Made by a program: the position numbers and the translations under genes
NCBI GenBank assembly: GCA_004194705.1
Contig: SADC01000845.1
Location: 62,001-126,000 of the forward strand
Length of the DNA stretch: 64,000 nt
Direction: 5' to 3'
Origin: Ditylenchus dipsaci
Lineage: Eukaryota; Nematoda; Chromadorea; Rhabditida; Anguinidae
Part shown: one piece after another, positions 48,194 to 58,624 of the stretch
Layout of the letters: each line of letters starts with the position of its first letter
How positions within the stretch are numbered: position 1 is the first letter of the stretch
The notes under the pieces: model-generated
Database searches by the model: none
What the model saw: only the letters and a program-made list of their open reading frames with translations
Told to the model about the DNA's origin: nothing

Positions 48194-48597
48194 ACAGTCA
48201 AGTCGAACCTCATTAAACAGACACTTTAAAAAAATTTGGTCAGTCTAGCAAGAAATAAAAAGTCAAACACACTCGATAAACAGACACCCTCAACCCAGTC
48301 TCGCTCAATAAAATTACACTCTATAACCCTATACCCTACAAATTTCACAAAAAATTCAAAACTTTTAGTGATTACCTAAAATGTTCAAATTAAAAAAATG
48401 TTGTTGCCAATTTGGCTTTTCTGTGATATTTTTGCTTCATAGTTTGCGTTTTTGTCATTTTTTCTTTGTGGACTTATTGTCTCTGATGATTTTATTTTAT
48501 ATTACTGCGGTGGAAGCGTAAAAACATAAGCGGAAACAGTCGAATCGAATACTATGTACCTCCAGCAAAGGGTGTCCGTTTATCGATATTTTACTGT
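48194..48597. repeat. Degenerate pogo-like element downstream of the m-AAA gene
   Basis: Starts ACAGTCAAGTCGAACCTCAT, with AAACAGACACTTT and CTCGATAAACAGACACCC words; right end GTGTCCGTTTATCGATATTT then TACTGTA. No transposase left. Confidence 0.55.
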
Positions 48598-48599
48598 AC

Positions 48600-49635
48600 A
48601 GTGTATATAGCTTTTCTTGAGTTTTGTACAAGTTTGAAATTTGGCATATTTTGGCGTGTTTTCACCAGTTGGAATACTGTATTAGAAAACACTGCTATTC
48701 ATACGTCATATTAATTTAAATGAATCGAAAATAGAGGGTGCAACAGAAAGTTACGGCCAAAAGAAAATCACCCTTCACCATTTTCTCAAATAACATTTCG
48801 ACCTAAAACTTTTTTTCGCCACGGTTTTTCGCCCTATAGCAGCTTTATTCCCATGACAATTTACCTAAACATCATGAGACTAACACAAAAGGTTTGGTTT
48901 GAGGCTGTTTAGATGCATATCTCCGTGTTTGTTTCCTTTTTTGAGCAAGCATGCATTAGTAGAAAGTAGATATGTTTTTGAAGAGGGATTAGACCGGTTT
49001 GCACTCATCATTCTTCTTTGTTCTGAAAGAGGAAAATGGTATTTTTTACAAACAATCAGTGAGAACCTCCGGTTATTAATTTTATCCAAAGACTAAAGAG
49101 TTTTATGAATTTTTACTGTTTATTATTATTAACATCAAATCAGCTTGAAAGAAAAGTTTTGTAATTTTGTCTTTTGGTCGGACCACTCGGGAGATGGGAA
49201 GTTGAGTGTTTGGGCTCAAACAAAAGCCTTCGATGTTCTGAGTACGATAACATCAAATTCGGCCATGTTTTAGTGAGAATTCGCTGAGCTGTGGCCTCCT
49301 AAAGTTCGGAACTCAGAAAAACCAGTACATTTATTAAACTGCTCTAAAGACAATAAATGTTCAAATTACAAACTATTGACTTGTTTGAATATTACTTCAA
49401 AGGCTTTTTTCGTCTTGCCTCTGCCAAGTTTGTCAGAACTTTTCACCAGAAATGTGCCTTATTGAATTCTCTTTCTAATGCACTAAAAATTAAGATGGAA
49501 CGCCCGGATTTCTGATTTTGATGGCGATTTTTTGGCCGAAAATTAGTGTTCGAAATGAGCTCAACTTTTGAAAAAAAAACCCATTATTTATTTATTTTTT
49601 TGTAGGATCTAAGATGCATTAGTAGAAAGTAATTA
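48600..49635. other. No gene seen
   Basis: AT-rich; overlapping short frames on both strands at 48880-49096 are probably chance. No repeat structure recognised. Confidence 0.45.
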
Positions 49636-49796
49636 CAGTCAAACCTCGATAAGCCGACACCCCAAGAGACCGAACACAGGGTGTCGGCTTATCGAGCTTA
49701 GAGGTGTCGGCTTATCGGGGTGTCGTTTTCTTTGAAGTGTCGAGTACCTGGCCAAATCAGGTGTCGACAAGGTGTCGGCTTGTCGAGGTTTGACTG
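49636..49796. repeat. Pogo-like MITE, CAGTCAAACCTCGATAAGCC
   Basis: TA-flanked, 161 bp, perfect 14-bp termini (CAGTCAAACCTCGA...). The word GTGTCGGCTTATCG is repeated three to four times inside, so the whole element is built from its terminal word. Confidence 0.85.
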
Positions 49797-50092
49797 TAGT
49801 ATAAAGTAAATTTTTCAATGAAACTTAAAACAGATTTTGAAGTTTTTTGTGCTTATTATAAAGAGCAACTCATTCCGCGTCGAATAGGCTTTTAAACAAC
49901 TCTGCGTAATAAAATTTCTGCCCCTCAGTAAATTGCCCTCGGTAAATTCCCCTGAAAATTTGTTTTGAGAGGATTTTTTTATTCAAAGATTTTTAATTCT
50001 GGTGTCATATGCATCCTTACCGCAAACCTTTAGATGGCCGGTATAGGAAAGAAAAACGAATATTGAAGGTCGCTTGATCTTACCTGATTCAA

Positions 50093-50240
50093 CTTCAGTG
50101 GTCCAGATCCACTCTCAGTTGTTCAGATCAACCTTCAATAATTTCTTTCCTTCAGTGGTTCAAGTCCACCCGAATGGTCTAGATTTACCCTAAGTGGTCC
50201 TAATACACTTTCACTAGTCCAGATCAACTACCGATGGCTT
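50093..50240. repeat. Imperfect AGTGGTCCAGATCAACC tandem repeats
   Basis: About seven diverged units of 18-22 bp (CAGTGGTCCAGATCCACTCT, CAGTTGTTCAGATCAACC, ACTAGTCCAGATCAACTA). A similar AGTACTACC-rich tract lies at 59150-59280 in the related element. Confidence 0.6.
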
Positions 50241-50314
50241 AGACTAATTCGGGCATGCTGAAGATGGTTTAATAGTGGTAAAATGCCGTTTTGTAGGGTA
50301 TTTTTGAAGTTTTG

Positions 50315-50375
50315 GACCCTAGTAGCGAAACCCCCCCCTCCCCCCGGATTCTTGGGGGCATTCGCTATTAGCGCC
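50315..50375. mobile_element. 61-bp minimal foldback element with 8-bp duplication
   Basis: AAGTTTTG at 50307-50314 and 50376-50383. Ends GACCCTAGTAGCGAAACCCC and inverted GGCGCTAATAGCGAATGCCC. Little more than two termini joined; a deletion derivative of the GGCGCTA group. Confidence 0.8.
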
Positions 50376-51145
50376 AAGTTTTGGTAATATCGAGTTTTGG
50401 TAAAATCAATTATTTCCCAATACTCAAAAACAAAACCTGACTTTACTATTATCAAACCATATTCAGCATGTCCGAATTAGTCCAGAAAATAGGTTTTGGA
50501 ACATGAAAAAGTAAAAAAAAATTGCTTCAAGGGGACGACCACTTGGTTTGATTGCTTTATACTAAAAAATTTGAATTTCTGCAAAATTTTCACTGAAAGT
50601 GTAAGTGAGACTCAAAAAAAGTCATTGGGTACAGTGAAAGTGAGAGTGCGAGTGCCAGCTCCATACCACCCATAGATACCCTAAGGGATAGGAAACTACT
50701 CCAGAACTGGGGTTACTGCAAGTCAAATCGCTTTTTTAGCATTATAGAACCGTGTTTAGGACATGGTTCTGTACAGGGTACAATGATTTTAGCTACTTTT
50801 AGCCAAATCCCAAATTTCGGATTCTGGATGTGGATACCCATTTAGAAAAAGGTACCAGATGGTTTGCCTTACTCAACCTGAGATTGAGTGGTCTCGTAAA
50901 TACCAGTTTATGACTCTTATTACGTAAAGGCTGCTATCACCAGGATTTGAACCTGTAGCCTCAAAATTTTGGAGGTGGAATCCAGGACGGGGGTTTCATC
51001 GCGCTGGAATATACCGCATCCCTTGAAACACTGTGATCTGACAATTGGACTTGAAAAAATATTTTTGAATAAAAAATTCTCTCAAGACAAATTTTGAGGG
51101 GGAATTTACCGAGGGGAAATTTACCGATGGGCAATTTACCTAGAG

Positions 51146-52030
51146 CCCCGGGGCGAGGAAATACGGTATATCTATCTGGCACATCTTCAAAAATTGCATC
51201 ATTTTTCAAGTTAGCAGCTCACATCTACATTTGACTGAGCCATTTTAGGTAAAGCCTTTTTTATTACACAGGGCACGACAAGTTTGAATAAGATTCCTGA
51301 TAGCTTCCCCATTTCATACAGTCTTTCATTCCTACAACGAAGAAATGTCCGACACTAATAATTCATTCAATAAACACATTTATGTCTAAATCTCTTTCAG
51401 CTACTTGTTTTTGTAATGCATGCAAAGAAGAGGAACCAGAAGTAGCAATCCACTTGCCTCCTCCCCTCATTATTATTGCTGCTGTTATTGCTCATGTCCG
51501 AGGCTCCTTCAGGTCCCTCCTTGATCTGTGAATTCCTCTTTTGGAGGAAGAAAAATGAGGATTGGAGGCGAAAACCGCTTTATTCCTCCGCCTTCTTACA
51601 GCACAAGCCTTTGAAAATAAGAGTATAAATGCACGGGCTTTTGTTTTTAACATCACACATATTATGCTTATGTTAATTTACAAGTATTTCAAAAAGGGCT
51701 AAAAATTGTCAGCCCTGTAGTTGATATGTTCGATCATACCTATGTTCAATTAATTTTTTCTAAATTTAGGTCATTTTTGGTAATCCCAAGGTTCGAGAGG
51801 GCTACTATTTGTAAGTATGCAAGATTCTAATAGGCTCCCATAAGGGGTGGATTAAGAGGGGGGGGGGTTGATTAATTTGGTCAAGTGTCCTCTTTTCGTT
51901 TTTTGACATCGTGAATTTTTATACATTTTTATATTTTTATACATCATTATATTAGAGATAAAACGATTGCTAGATTTTTTTGGGAGAGCAAACTGTCAGA
52001 GTCTGTAGTTTCTTATTTTTTATATACCCC
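51146..52030. other. No gene; collagen upstream region
   Basis: 51140-51165 keeps a right end GAGGAAATACGG of a CCGTATTTCC element. 51520-51620 repeats GGAGG/GAGG words. A G run lies at 51860-51869. No clear promoter element. Confidence 0.4.
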
Positions 52031-52034
52031 TGCA

Positions 52035-52048
52035 CAAATTTCAGCCTG
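52035..52048 (+). promoter_or_regulatory. Outron-like splice acceptor before the collagen ATG
   Basis: AAATTTCAG ends at 52044, four bases before ATG 52049. No in-frame upstream exon is needed. In nematodes such an acceptor just before the start codon is the usual site of spliced-leader addition. The frame is also open upstream to an ATG at 51980, but collagens of this family begin near 52049. Confidence 0.55.
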
Positions 52049-53057
52049 ATGTTGGAGACCAAATTGGTGGTTGGAGTAGCCTCGCTGTGCTCCACCCTAG
52101 CTGTGTTGGTGTGCCTAGTAGTCATTCCCTCACTTTACAACACCATCAATGAAATACACCAAGAGGTCGAGGATGGAGTCCAGGTCTTCCGAGTTGAAAC
52201 CGATGCTGCTTGGACTGAACTAATGGATATCCAGATCTCGGTCACTCCTCCATCCAAGCCAAGGGAGAATCCATTCAACAGCATTTTCCGTCAGAAAAGA
52301 CAGGATTACAAGGGGCTTCCAGCTTGGTGCCAGTGTGAACCCACCAAACCTCAATGTCCTCCAGGTGTAGTTATGAACCATTATTATTTGAGCGTTTGAA
52401 CCAATCTTTAATTTAAGGTCCGCCTGGACCCCCAGGAACTCCCGGAACAGATGGAGCCCAGGAGAGAACGGCCCAGCTGGAGAAGACAACCATGTGACAC
52501 ATCCTCCACAAGAGTGTCCATTACCTGATACTAGCTGTATCAAATGTCCTGCAGGACAACCGGACCCCCAGGCCCTCCTGGAGGTGCAGGCCCTGCTGGG
52601 CCCAATGGAAATGCTGGACCACCTGGCAAAGTGGGTGGAGCAGGCAAACCAGGACCGGCTGGAGCAGCTGGAGATGCTGGACCTAATGGACCTCCAGGTT
52701 TACCGGGTAAGCCAGGACTACCAGGAAAAGACGGACAGAAGGGTACTGGAAAACCAGGTCCTAAAGGACCCAATGGATCACCAGGAAAAGCAGGAGAGGC
52801 TGGATCGAAAGGAAATGGAGGGTCTGAAGGAGCTCCAGGCGCACAAGGACCACCTGGCTCGCCGGGCAAACCGGGTTCAGCAGGATCTAATGGCAAGCCA
52901 GGAGCTGCTGGCGGACCGGGACTGCCAGGAACAGATGCGGTGAGTTGATGTTTATTTTATTCTTGGCATGGGTGAGTTTTTAAATAAAAAAATTCAGGCA
53001 TACTGTCCTTGCCCTTCAAGAAGCTCGGTGTTTGTCAACAAGTATGAAAGCAAGTAG
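52049..53057 (+). CDS. Nematode cuticle collagen
   Basis: Exons 52049-52364, 52418-52939, 52998-53057; about 299 residues, normal for the family. The N-terminal domain has a membrane-spanning signal-anchor ([20 protein letters not shown]) and [20 protein letters not shown] then [15 protein letters not shown], the nematode collagen N-terminal domain. RQKRQ is the subtilisin-like cleavage site. [14 protein letters not shown] starts the first Gly-X-Y run. A Cys-rich break, [18 protein letters not shown], precedes the long Gly-X-Y domain, which ends [17 protein letters not shown] and a short tail. Secreted, trimerises and is cross-linked in the cuticle. Two one-base frameshifts (52457-52459, 52562-52563) interrupt the frame; Gly-X-Y periodicity on both sides shows where a base is missing. 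Confidence 0.9.
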
Positions 53058-53213
53058 ACCAGAATAACATCAAGAAAAACTTCTATTCAGTTTTTTGCAA
53101 AAGAACAGTAGTTTTAAGGTCTGTAGATAACAAGAAATGAATAAAGAAATAAATTGGAATTTAAATTACTCGAATACATTAACAAAATATAGTGGTTGAG
53201 CAGAGAATCTATG

Positions 53214-53388
53214 TACAGTACAGTCGAAAGTTGATATAGTGCACGCCCCATATAGTGTACAGTCAAACCTAGATAATCCGCCACAAGTGCCATAAGTGTC
53301 GACCGCAAATGTCGCGCCGCAAGTCTCAGCCACAACTGTCGACCGCAAGTCTCACGCCGCGAATGTCCGAGCCGCAAATGTCGTAGCA
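53214..53388. repeat. Overlapping pogo-like left ends and a CGACCGCAAGT array
   Basis: CAGTCGAAAGTTGATATAGTG begins at 53222; a second CAGTCAAACCTAGATAATCC begins at 53261. 53283-53388 is an imperfect array of GTGTCGACCGCAAATGTCG-like units of 13-15 bp. No matching right end found. Confidence 0.55.
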
Positions 53389-53389
53389 C

Positions 53390-53722
53390 CGTTCATGTAT
53401 TCCAAAATCCGAACTTGAACTCTAACTCGAATGTGTTCTCGTACTTCGAGTTCGACATCGAGCTTGAAAATGTTTATGTATATAGTTTAGATCACTCGGA
53501 ATCTCACCCCGAGCGATCGAAAGCCACTTGAAATCGGCTTTTGGGGCGTTTACTACAAGGACATCCGAGACATGTGATGAACACTTCCAAATTCGACCTC
53601 GAACTTGAACTCGAGGTACATGAACACCTTCGAGTTAGAGTTAGAGTTCGAGTTTAAGCTCGAGTTAGAGTTTCTTTTTTACGTAGCCGAAAATCCGGAC
53701 TCTAACTCGAACTCGAAACAAC
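53390..53722. repeat. Foldback of CTCGAACTTGAACTCTAACTCG words
   Basis: The 6-bp words CTCGAA, CTTGAA and CTCTAA alternate at 53405-53470 and 53600-53720 on opposing strands (GAGTTAGAGTTCGAG). Ends CCGTTCATGTATTCCAAAAT and the inverse of CGTGAAC are weakly matched. Confidence 0.6.
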
Positions 53723-53830
53723 GTGAACAATCCATAACAGATTAAAAAAACAATAGAAGAAGAAAAAAATAAGAAGCACACTAGAGCGCAACTGGGCGCA
53801 TCATCAAGACACTCTTTCACTACTCACTGC

Positions 53831-53944
53831 CAGTGTCTTCAGAAATTGAATGGAATTCCATATTCCATTTTCAAAAACACCGAGTGTTTTGACTACAATT
53901 TTGAAAATGGAATATGGAATCCCATTCCCTTTTGGAAGACACTG
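53831..53944. repeat. Palindrome CAGTGTCTTC...GAAGACACTG
   Basis: 114 bp; arms contain GGAATTCCATATTCCATTTT and TTGAAAATGGAATATGGAAT. Ends are CAGTGTCTTC and its inverse. Confidence 0.75.
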
Positions 53945-53976
53945 CTCACTGCACCATGAAGTCACATGTTGGCTGA

Positions 53977-54051
53977 GGCCATAATAACAATGTCATAAAG
54001 TTATGACGAAACGTCATAAAATTATGACGTTTTTGACTTGTTATTATGGCC
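53977..54051. repeat. 75-bp near-perfect hairpin
   Basis: GGCCATAATAACAA at the left, inverse at the right; inside, GTCATAAAGTTATGAC and GTCATAAAATTATGAC are each palindromic, giving a hairpin of hairpins. No coding content. Confidence 0.8.
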
Positions 54052-54064
54052 TCTGTGTTACATC

Positions 54065-54252
54065 CAGGGATGCTCATATACGGCCTATCAGAATAAAAAT
54101 AGACCGTTTTTAGGATTTTTTTTCACGGCCTATTTTAGGCCGCATAGTCCTTTTTTAGGATACGGCCTATTTAGGCCGTATCCCGATTTAAGGCCGCTTT
54201 TCTATTTTAGTACAAGGACTATTTTCGGCCATATACCTATTTTAGGCCGAGG
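54065..54252. repeat. TACGGCCTATTTTAGGCCG iterated-word element
   Basis: CGGCCTA or TAGGCCG occurs eight times in 190 bp, often as CGGCCTATTTTAGGCCG. Left end CAGGGATGCTCATATACGGC resembles hAT ends (CAGGGATG). A clear duplication was not found. Confidence 0.6.
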
Positions 54253-54452
54253 TAACGTTTTAGTTTTCTCATGAAATACACGATATTTAGTTGGTTTGGA
54301 TCAACAACTTGCTTTTTCTATGCATAAAAATGTTTATTACACAACGCTTGCGTAAAATAAGCAATTTAAAATTATGGTTTTCCGAAAAGTCGTCAAACCT
54401 GTTATATCAGCAAGCTCATTGCTATTTTGAATGAGCTTAACCGAAATGTTAC

Positions 54453-55235
54453 TTAAAGGGGCATGCTCGTCGCGGGGAGGAGAAAAATGGGCCATTTCAA
54501 ATTGGGCCAATGGGTTGGCCAGACTTGCGGACAACATTTTGCGGACACAACGCTTGCGGACCGAATTTTGCGGACGCAACATTTGTGGACGAAAATTTGC
54601 GGACGAGACATTGCGGACCAAATTTCGCGGATGCAACATTTGTGGACGAACATTTGCGGACCGACTTTTGCGGATAAACCGAAGTTTGGTAGAAAAGGAG
54701 CAGAAAAAATAAGGTATCTCAAGCCGGAGTAAAGGATGACAGCATTAAAAACTATGTTAGTCGAACCTGTGAATTAGGCAGTGTGGGGAATATAGTTAAT
54801 TTTAACTGGATTTTGAAAATTAGTTAAAAATAACTAATTTGAAAAATAGTTAATTTTAGCTGATTTTAAATTTTAGTTAAAATTAACTGAAACCCAAATC
54901 CAGTTAAAAATAGTTAAAATTCTTTATCTTTTTGCTTCTTTCGTTTTTTTTGGTACTTTTCGGTGTTTTTAGTGCTTTTCTCGTGCTTCTCATGGTCCAA
55001 AACTTCCAGGATGACCAGTTACAGTCATAAAAGAAGAAAAAAAATTTTGCCTCGTGCCAGACTCGAACTCGAGCAAAGTTTTTTTTTTGGCCGCCCTTCA
55101 CCACTAGGCCATAGAGACTCATCTCTGATTCACGCAAATCATGAAAAAAAATTGTGCAATTTTTTGTGCCCTAAAAGGGCACATTTTGCCAACCCTGATT
55201 GGCGGGGGACAATCCAGAACGCGTGGCCATGCCCC
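54453..55235. repeat. GGGGCATGC-family element with a TTGCGGAC array, TTAACT words and a tRNA-like module
   Basis: Begins TTAAAGGGGCATGCTCGTCG and ends at GGCCATGCCCC, next to TTTAAA 55236-55241. Inside: 54524-54673, about eleven units of TTTGCGGACxxAAC; 54790-54917, iterated TAGTTAAAATTAACT words; 55050-55120 on the minus strand, A-box-like TGGCCTAGTGG and B-box-like GAGTTCGAGTC. Several insertions have accumulated here. Confidence 0.6.
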
Positions 55236-55241
55236 TTTAAA

Positions 55242-55468
55242 GGGGCATGCCCACGCTAATAAGAGGTGGTGCCCGGAATTCAAATTTTTTTCCTAATCAT
55301 TGAACTTCTGTACGGATTTTGTACTTGGTTTCTAACACAATCATACCTAAAATGAATTCTAAGTCATGTTTTGTTAGAAACCAAGTTGAAAAATCTGTAC
55401 AGAAGTTCAATGATTAGGAAAAAATTTCGAATTCCCGGGCACCACCTCTAATTAGCGTGGGCATGCCC
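55242..55468. repeat. 227-bp perfect-ended palindrome between two TTTAAA
   Basis: Ends GGGGCATGCCCACGCTAAT and inverse. TTTAAA at 55236-55241 and 55469-55474 is shared with the neighbouring elements. Arms contain CCCGGAATTC, TTCTGTAC and TGGTTTCTAACA, as in the other members. A third element starts at 55475. Confidence 0.8.
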
Positions 55469-55681
55469 TTTAAAGGGCATGCCCACGCCAATAAGTCTCA
55501 TTTCAAATGTTTGAATTCCCGGGCACCAGTTTTTCAGATGAAGACAAAATAAATTTGAATTTGCTTTTCTTTTCAAATACTTGTACGGTGCCTCCTTTCC
55601 GTCTCACACGTTTTGGTCCGATTTTTATCGTGCCGATAGGAAATTTTTCAGTTGGACACTCTTTCGTCGTCATAAATTTTT

Positions 55682-58122
55682 GGGAACAGGACGATTGATC
55701 CCGCCGATTGATCCCCGTCCGATTGATCCCCGCCGATTGATCCCCGCCGATTGATCCCCGGCCGATTGATCCCCGCCGATTGATCCGGCCGATTGATCCC
55801 CGGCCGATTGATCCCCGACAAATAAAAAATTTCATGTCATCACACCCGGACACAGACAATTGTGTCCGACGCTCTTGTTTCTGTCGGTTGATTGTGGATC
55901 ACAACACCTTTAAGGTTTTTTCGCTTATTCTGTTGAGGCTTAAATAGGTGAAATTGTTGATCTGATATGTGAAACTATGTTCAAATTACGACTATGGGTC
56001 GATACCGTCTCAAATTGGGTCAGGTCTTTTTTTTCGTCTCGCTCCAGTGACTAAAACACGGTGGAAGGGCTAACAGATTATTTATTGTTTATTTTGTTGG
56101 CTAGAGGTGTTAATGATATAATTGGCAGTATTACTTATGCCGGAACAGTCGGCGCAGGGCAGGTACAAGCATTTTACCAGTGTATTTATTCTAACAAACA
56201 ACAAACAAACAACGAAAAAAAAATAATATAACAATTATGTTAGACCATTCCATAAACATAAGAGATGCCTTTTAGTTTTCTAAGAGTGTCGACTGATCAT
56301 AATTTTCTAATATTCTGACAAGTTTCCGATCGGCCTGAACATACTTGTTACGTTCGTGGGGAGGCTCCTCACCAGCGATTGAGTTGACATATTCTAAGTC
56401 TCGAGACCGTTGACACTTTTTGAGCCCGTCGATAAGTCGCCACAGTGTTGGGTGATCAAACGCCAGTTCGGTTTGGAGACGGCGATGTGCAGCTTCAGCA
56501 TGGTTGTTCGTTCTGGCTTCTCCATCAAGAGTTCTTTGGTAAACGGTCCACATAGAATTCTGGTATGGAGGCGTTCTTCGACCGTTTCTTGTAAGCTGCC
56601 CTGAAGAAACGGACTTGAAAGATATCGATAACAGTAAAGACTTACCAACGTAATTGACCTCGAACCAGTCCAAAATCGGTTTAAAAGGTGCCAAACCTTC
56701 GGTTGCTTCAAAGTGGTCGTCCAATTCAGTCAATGCTATTTCGATGTCATCAGGACGCAGGAAAGCCATCGCCACAATCATTCTGCCCCTTCGCTAAACG
56801 ATCCTCTTTCTCTGTATTTCTTGAGCAGATCTAGAAGAAAGCAATTTTAGCACCCTACAAATATTCGAAGTACTTACTGTTTGTCGCGAGATGTTTTTCA
56901 TGTTTTTCACCAAATGAAAAAGACATCCACCAAGCTGTATTCCAGGAAAAGCAGTCTTCAGAGAATTCATCAGTGCCACTTCGTAGTCTAGATTTGCAGT
57001 TGTCGGATTAATTTAGGCCAAAGTGTTCGGATCATCTTCCACATTTTCGTATATACGGCTTCTGACTTGGACGCTAGAAGGACGTATAGCAACGGCAGCA
57101 CGAATCCCTGACGTTCTCCCATGATGACAAAGACCTACAACAAACAAATCATTGCTATAAACCTGAAAATGATAACATGGTAAAAGTATTGGGGTGAAAC
57201 GCTGAAGGTTCCATCAACAAAATCTTTTGGACCAGTTTTTCACGCCGAGGTCCAAAATACTGAAACGAAACGATTAAGAAAAGATATATAAGAAAAAAAC
57301 AAACCGGTTCGGGTCCAGCTGTTGGCTTTCAGAGTCGGCTCACAAGAAAGATCCTCCACAGGCTTAGGCGAATAGTACTGTATTCGCGAAGGATGACATA
57401 TAGTTGACGAGAAGCTGGCATTGGCGGTGTTTGATCAATTTCCAGCCTAGCTCTCTTGATCATCTTTTTTGCGCAGAAGCATTCGGAATTTGTCCCTTCG
57501 CGAAGTCCGTCCGGTTTCCCACTGCAGTCAAAATGATTCGAGATGGCAGCTTGAAAGAAAACAAGGAATTATGTCTGGAAGGAGGTTAATATAAGGAATA
57601 ATCACCTCTTGCGTTTGTTTGGCTCTTTCACGTATTGTTTGCTTGATATAGTTCTGAGATAGTTGTATCCGGAGTGTTGAAATTTCGGATTATCGTAGAT
57701 CCAACAAAAAATCTGAAAAAAACCGATGGCACCAAACCTCCCAGATGCTGCTGAATTTCTTCGCCTCCATCGCTTTCATCACTGGAGTAATACCCCAAGC
57801 GTATCCAAAGCACTGCGAACTGGATTCATATCCCTTGTACGCTTGGCCTGAAAATAGAATTCAGCGTTGAAAGTAGAATTTGTGGACACTATAAAACATA
57901 AAGTCAAAACAGGCGAAAACATCAGCAGTTAACAAGATTTTGCGAATCTTTTTTGAGAAAATATTTTCAATATTTTTAATTGAACGGGATCAATCGGCCT
58001 GGGATCAATCGGACGGGGATCAATCGGCGGGGATCAATCGGCGGGGATCAATCGGCCGGGGATCAATCGGCGGGGATCAATCGGCGGGGATCAATCGGAC
58101 GGGGATCAATCGGGGTGGACCC
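55682..58122 (-). mobile_element. MULE transposon with iterated-word terminal repeats and 9-bp duplication
   Basis: TAAATTTTT at 55673-55681 and 58123-58131. Left terminal array 55693-55817 has nine units of GATTGATCCCCGCC (13-15 bp); right array 57988-58112 has nine inverted units of GGGGATCAATCGGC. Outer ends GGGAACAGGAC and, inverted, GGGTCCACCCC. Encodes the MULE transposase at 56272-57840 on the minus strand. 2441 bp. Confidence 0.85.
56272..57840 (-). pseudogene. MULE transposase, decayed but with catalytic blocks
   Basis: Readable blocks from the N-terminal side: an acidic GYYSSDESDGGEEIQQHLGG (57810-57720); KDFVDGTFSVSPQYF with the first Asp (57225-57180); GFVLPLLYVLLASKSEAVY (about 57100-57040); NLDYEVALMNSLKTAFPG with the second Asp (about 57000-56940); IQLGGCLFHLVKNMKN; MAFLRPDDIEIALTELDD (56769-56716); ILDWFEVNYVG; RRTPPYQNSMWTVYQRTLDG and EARTNNHAEAAHRRLQTEL (RTNNhaEaaHrrl is the MULE signature); stop near 56272. 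Several introns or shifts separate them, so present activity is doubtful though decay is mild. Confidence 0.75.
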
Positions 58123-58131
58123 TAAATTTTT

Positions 58132-58419
58132 TTCGGAGGATACTCGCTTTAACTTTTACACTTTTTTACTGCTATAATGTTTTTGTCTTTATATCCGGCT
58201 TTCGATTTATCCTATGACTTTCAGTTATTTCTGCTCTCAAGCAGTGTTGGCAATTTGAATCATTTCAATTTTTCACTGTTTTTTTATTTTAAACGATTAA
58301 GTAGTCAGCGATTTTTCAACCGCTACATGAAAATTTTCCGCCCATTTTGTAGCTAAGATTCTGCGCTTCAAAATAGTGCGCCATTTTGGGTCGCCAAAAT
58401 ATTTTTTTAGGGTTTTGAT
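58132..58419. other. No gene seen
   Basis: AT-rich. CAGTGTTGGCAATTTGAATC at 58243 looks like a left hAT-type end without partner. 58350-58385 shares AAGATTCTGCGCTTCAAAAT with 5650. Confidence 0.4.
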
Positions 58420-58594
58420 TAGGGTTGTTACAATAGGAATATTCCGGGAATATTTCCGGGAATATTCCCGGGAACATTGGGAATATTCCGGGTTTCCCGG
58501 TATTTTCCCCTATATTGGGAATATTCCCGGAATATCCCAATGTTCCCGGGAATATTCCCGGGTTTTCTATATTCCGGAAATTTGTACAACTCTA
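58420..58594. mobile_element. 175-bp hAT-like element of GGGAATATTCCCGG words
   Basis: GTTTTGAT at 58412-58419 and 58595-58602, exact. Ends TAGGGTTGTTACAA and inverted TAGAGTTGTACAAA. Interior is nearly all GGGAATATTCCC and CCCGGGAA palindromic words. Confidence 0.85.
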
Positions 58595-58624
58595 GTTTTG
58601 ATCCAGATTTATGTCCCAAAAATG

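Larger units (their letters stand above)
49915..51145. repeat. Foldback with CCCTCGGTAAATT words, 1.2 kb
   Basis: Left 49921-49985: CAGTAAATTGCCCTCGGTAA then ATTCCCCTGAAAATTTG; right 51069-51140 inverted (GGGGGAATTTACCGAGGGGA, GGCAATTTACC). The interior shares AATTAGTCCAGAAAA...GGTTTTGGA and GGGGACGACCACTTGG with 58625-59973. Also contains 50093-50240 (imperfect AGTGGTCCAGATCAACC repeats), the 61-bp element 50315-50375 and a B-box-like GGTTCAAATCC on the minus strand at 50945-50955. Confidence 0.65.

Noticed and set aside
52540..52896. Minus-strand Pro/Gly-rich ORF opposite the collagen
   Set aside because: Antisense shadow of the Gly-X-Y repeats.
54431..54732. Overlapping ORFs rich in RTxxLRT / CGRNICGRK words
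   Set aside because: Produced by the TTTGCGGAC iterated array on both strands.
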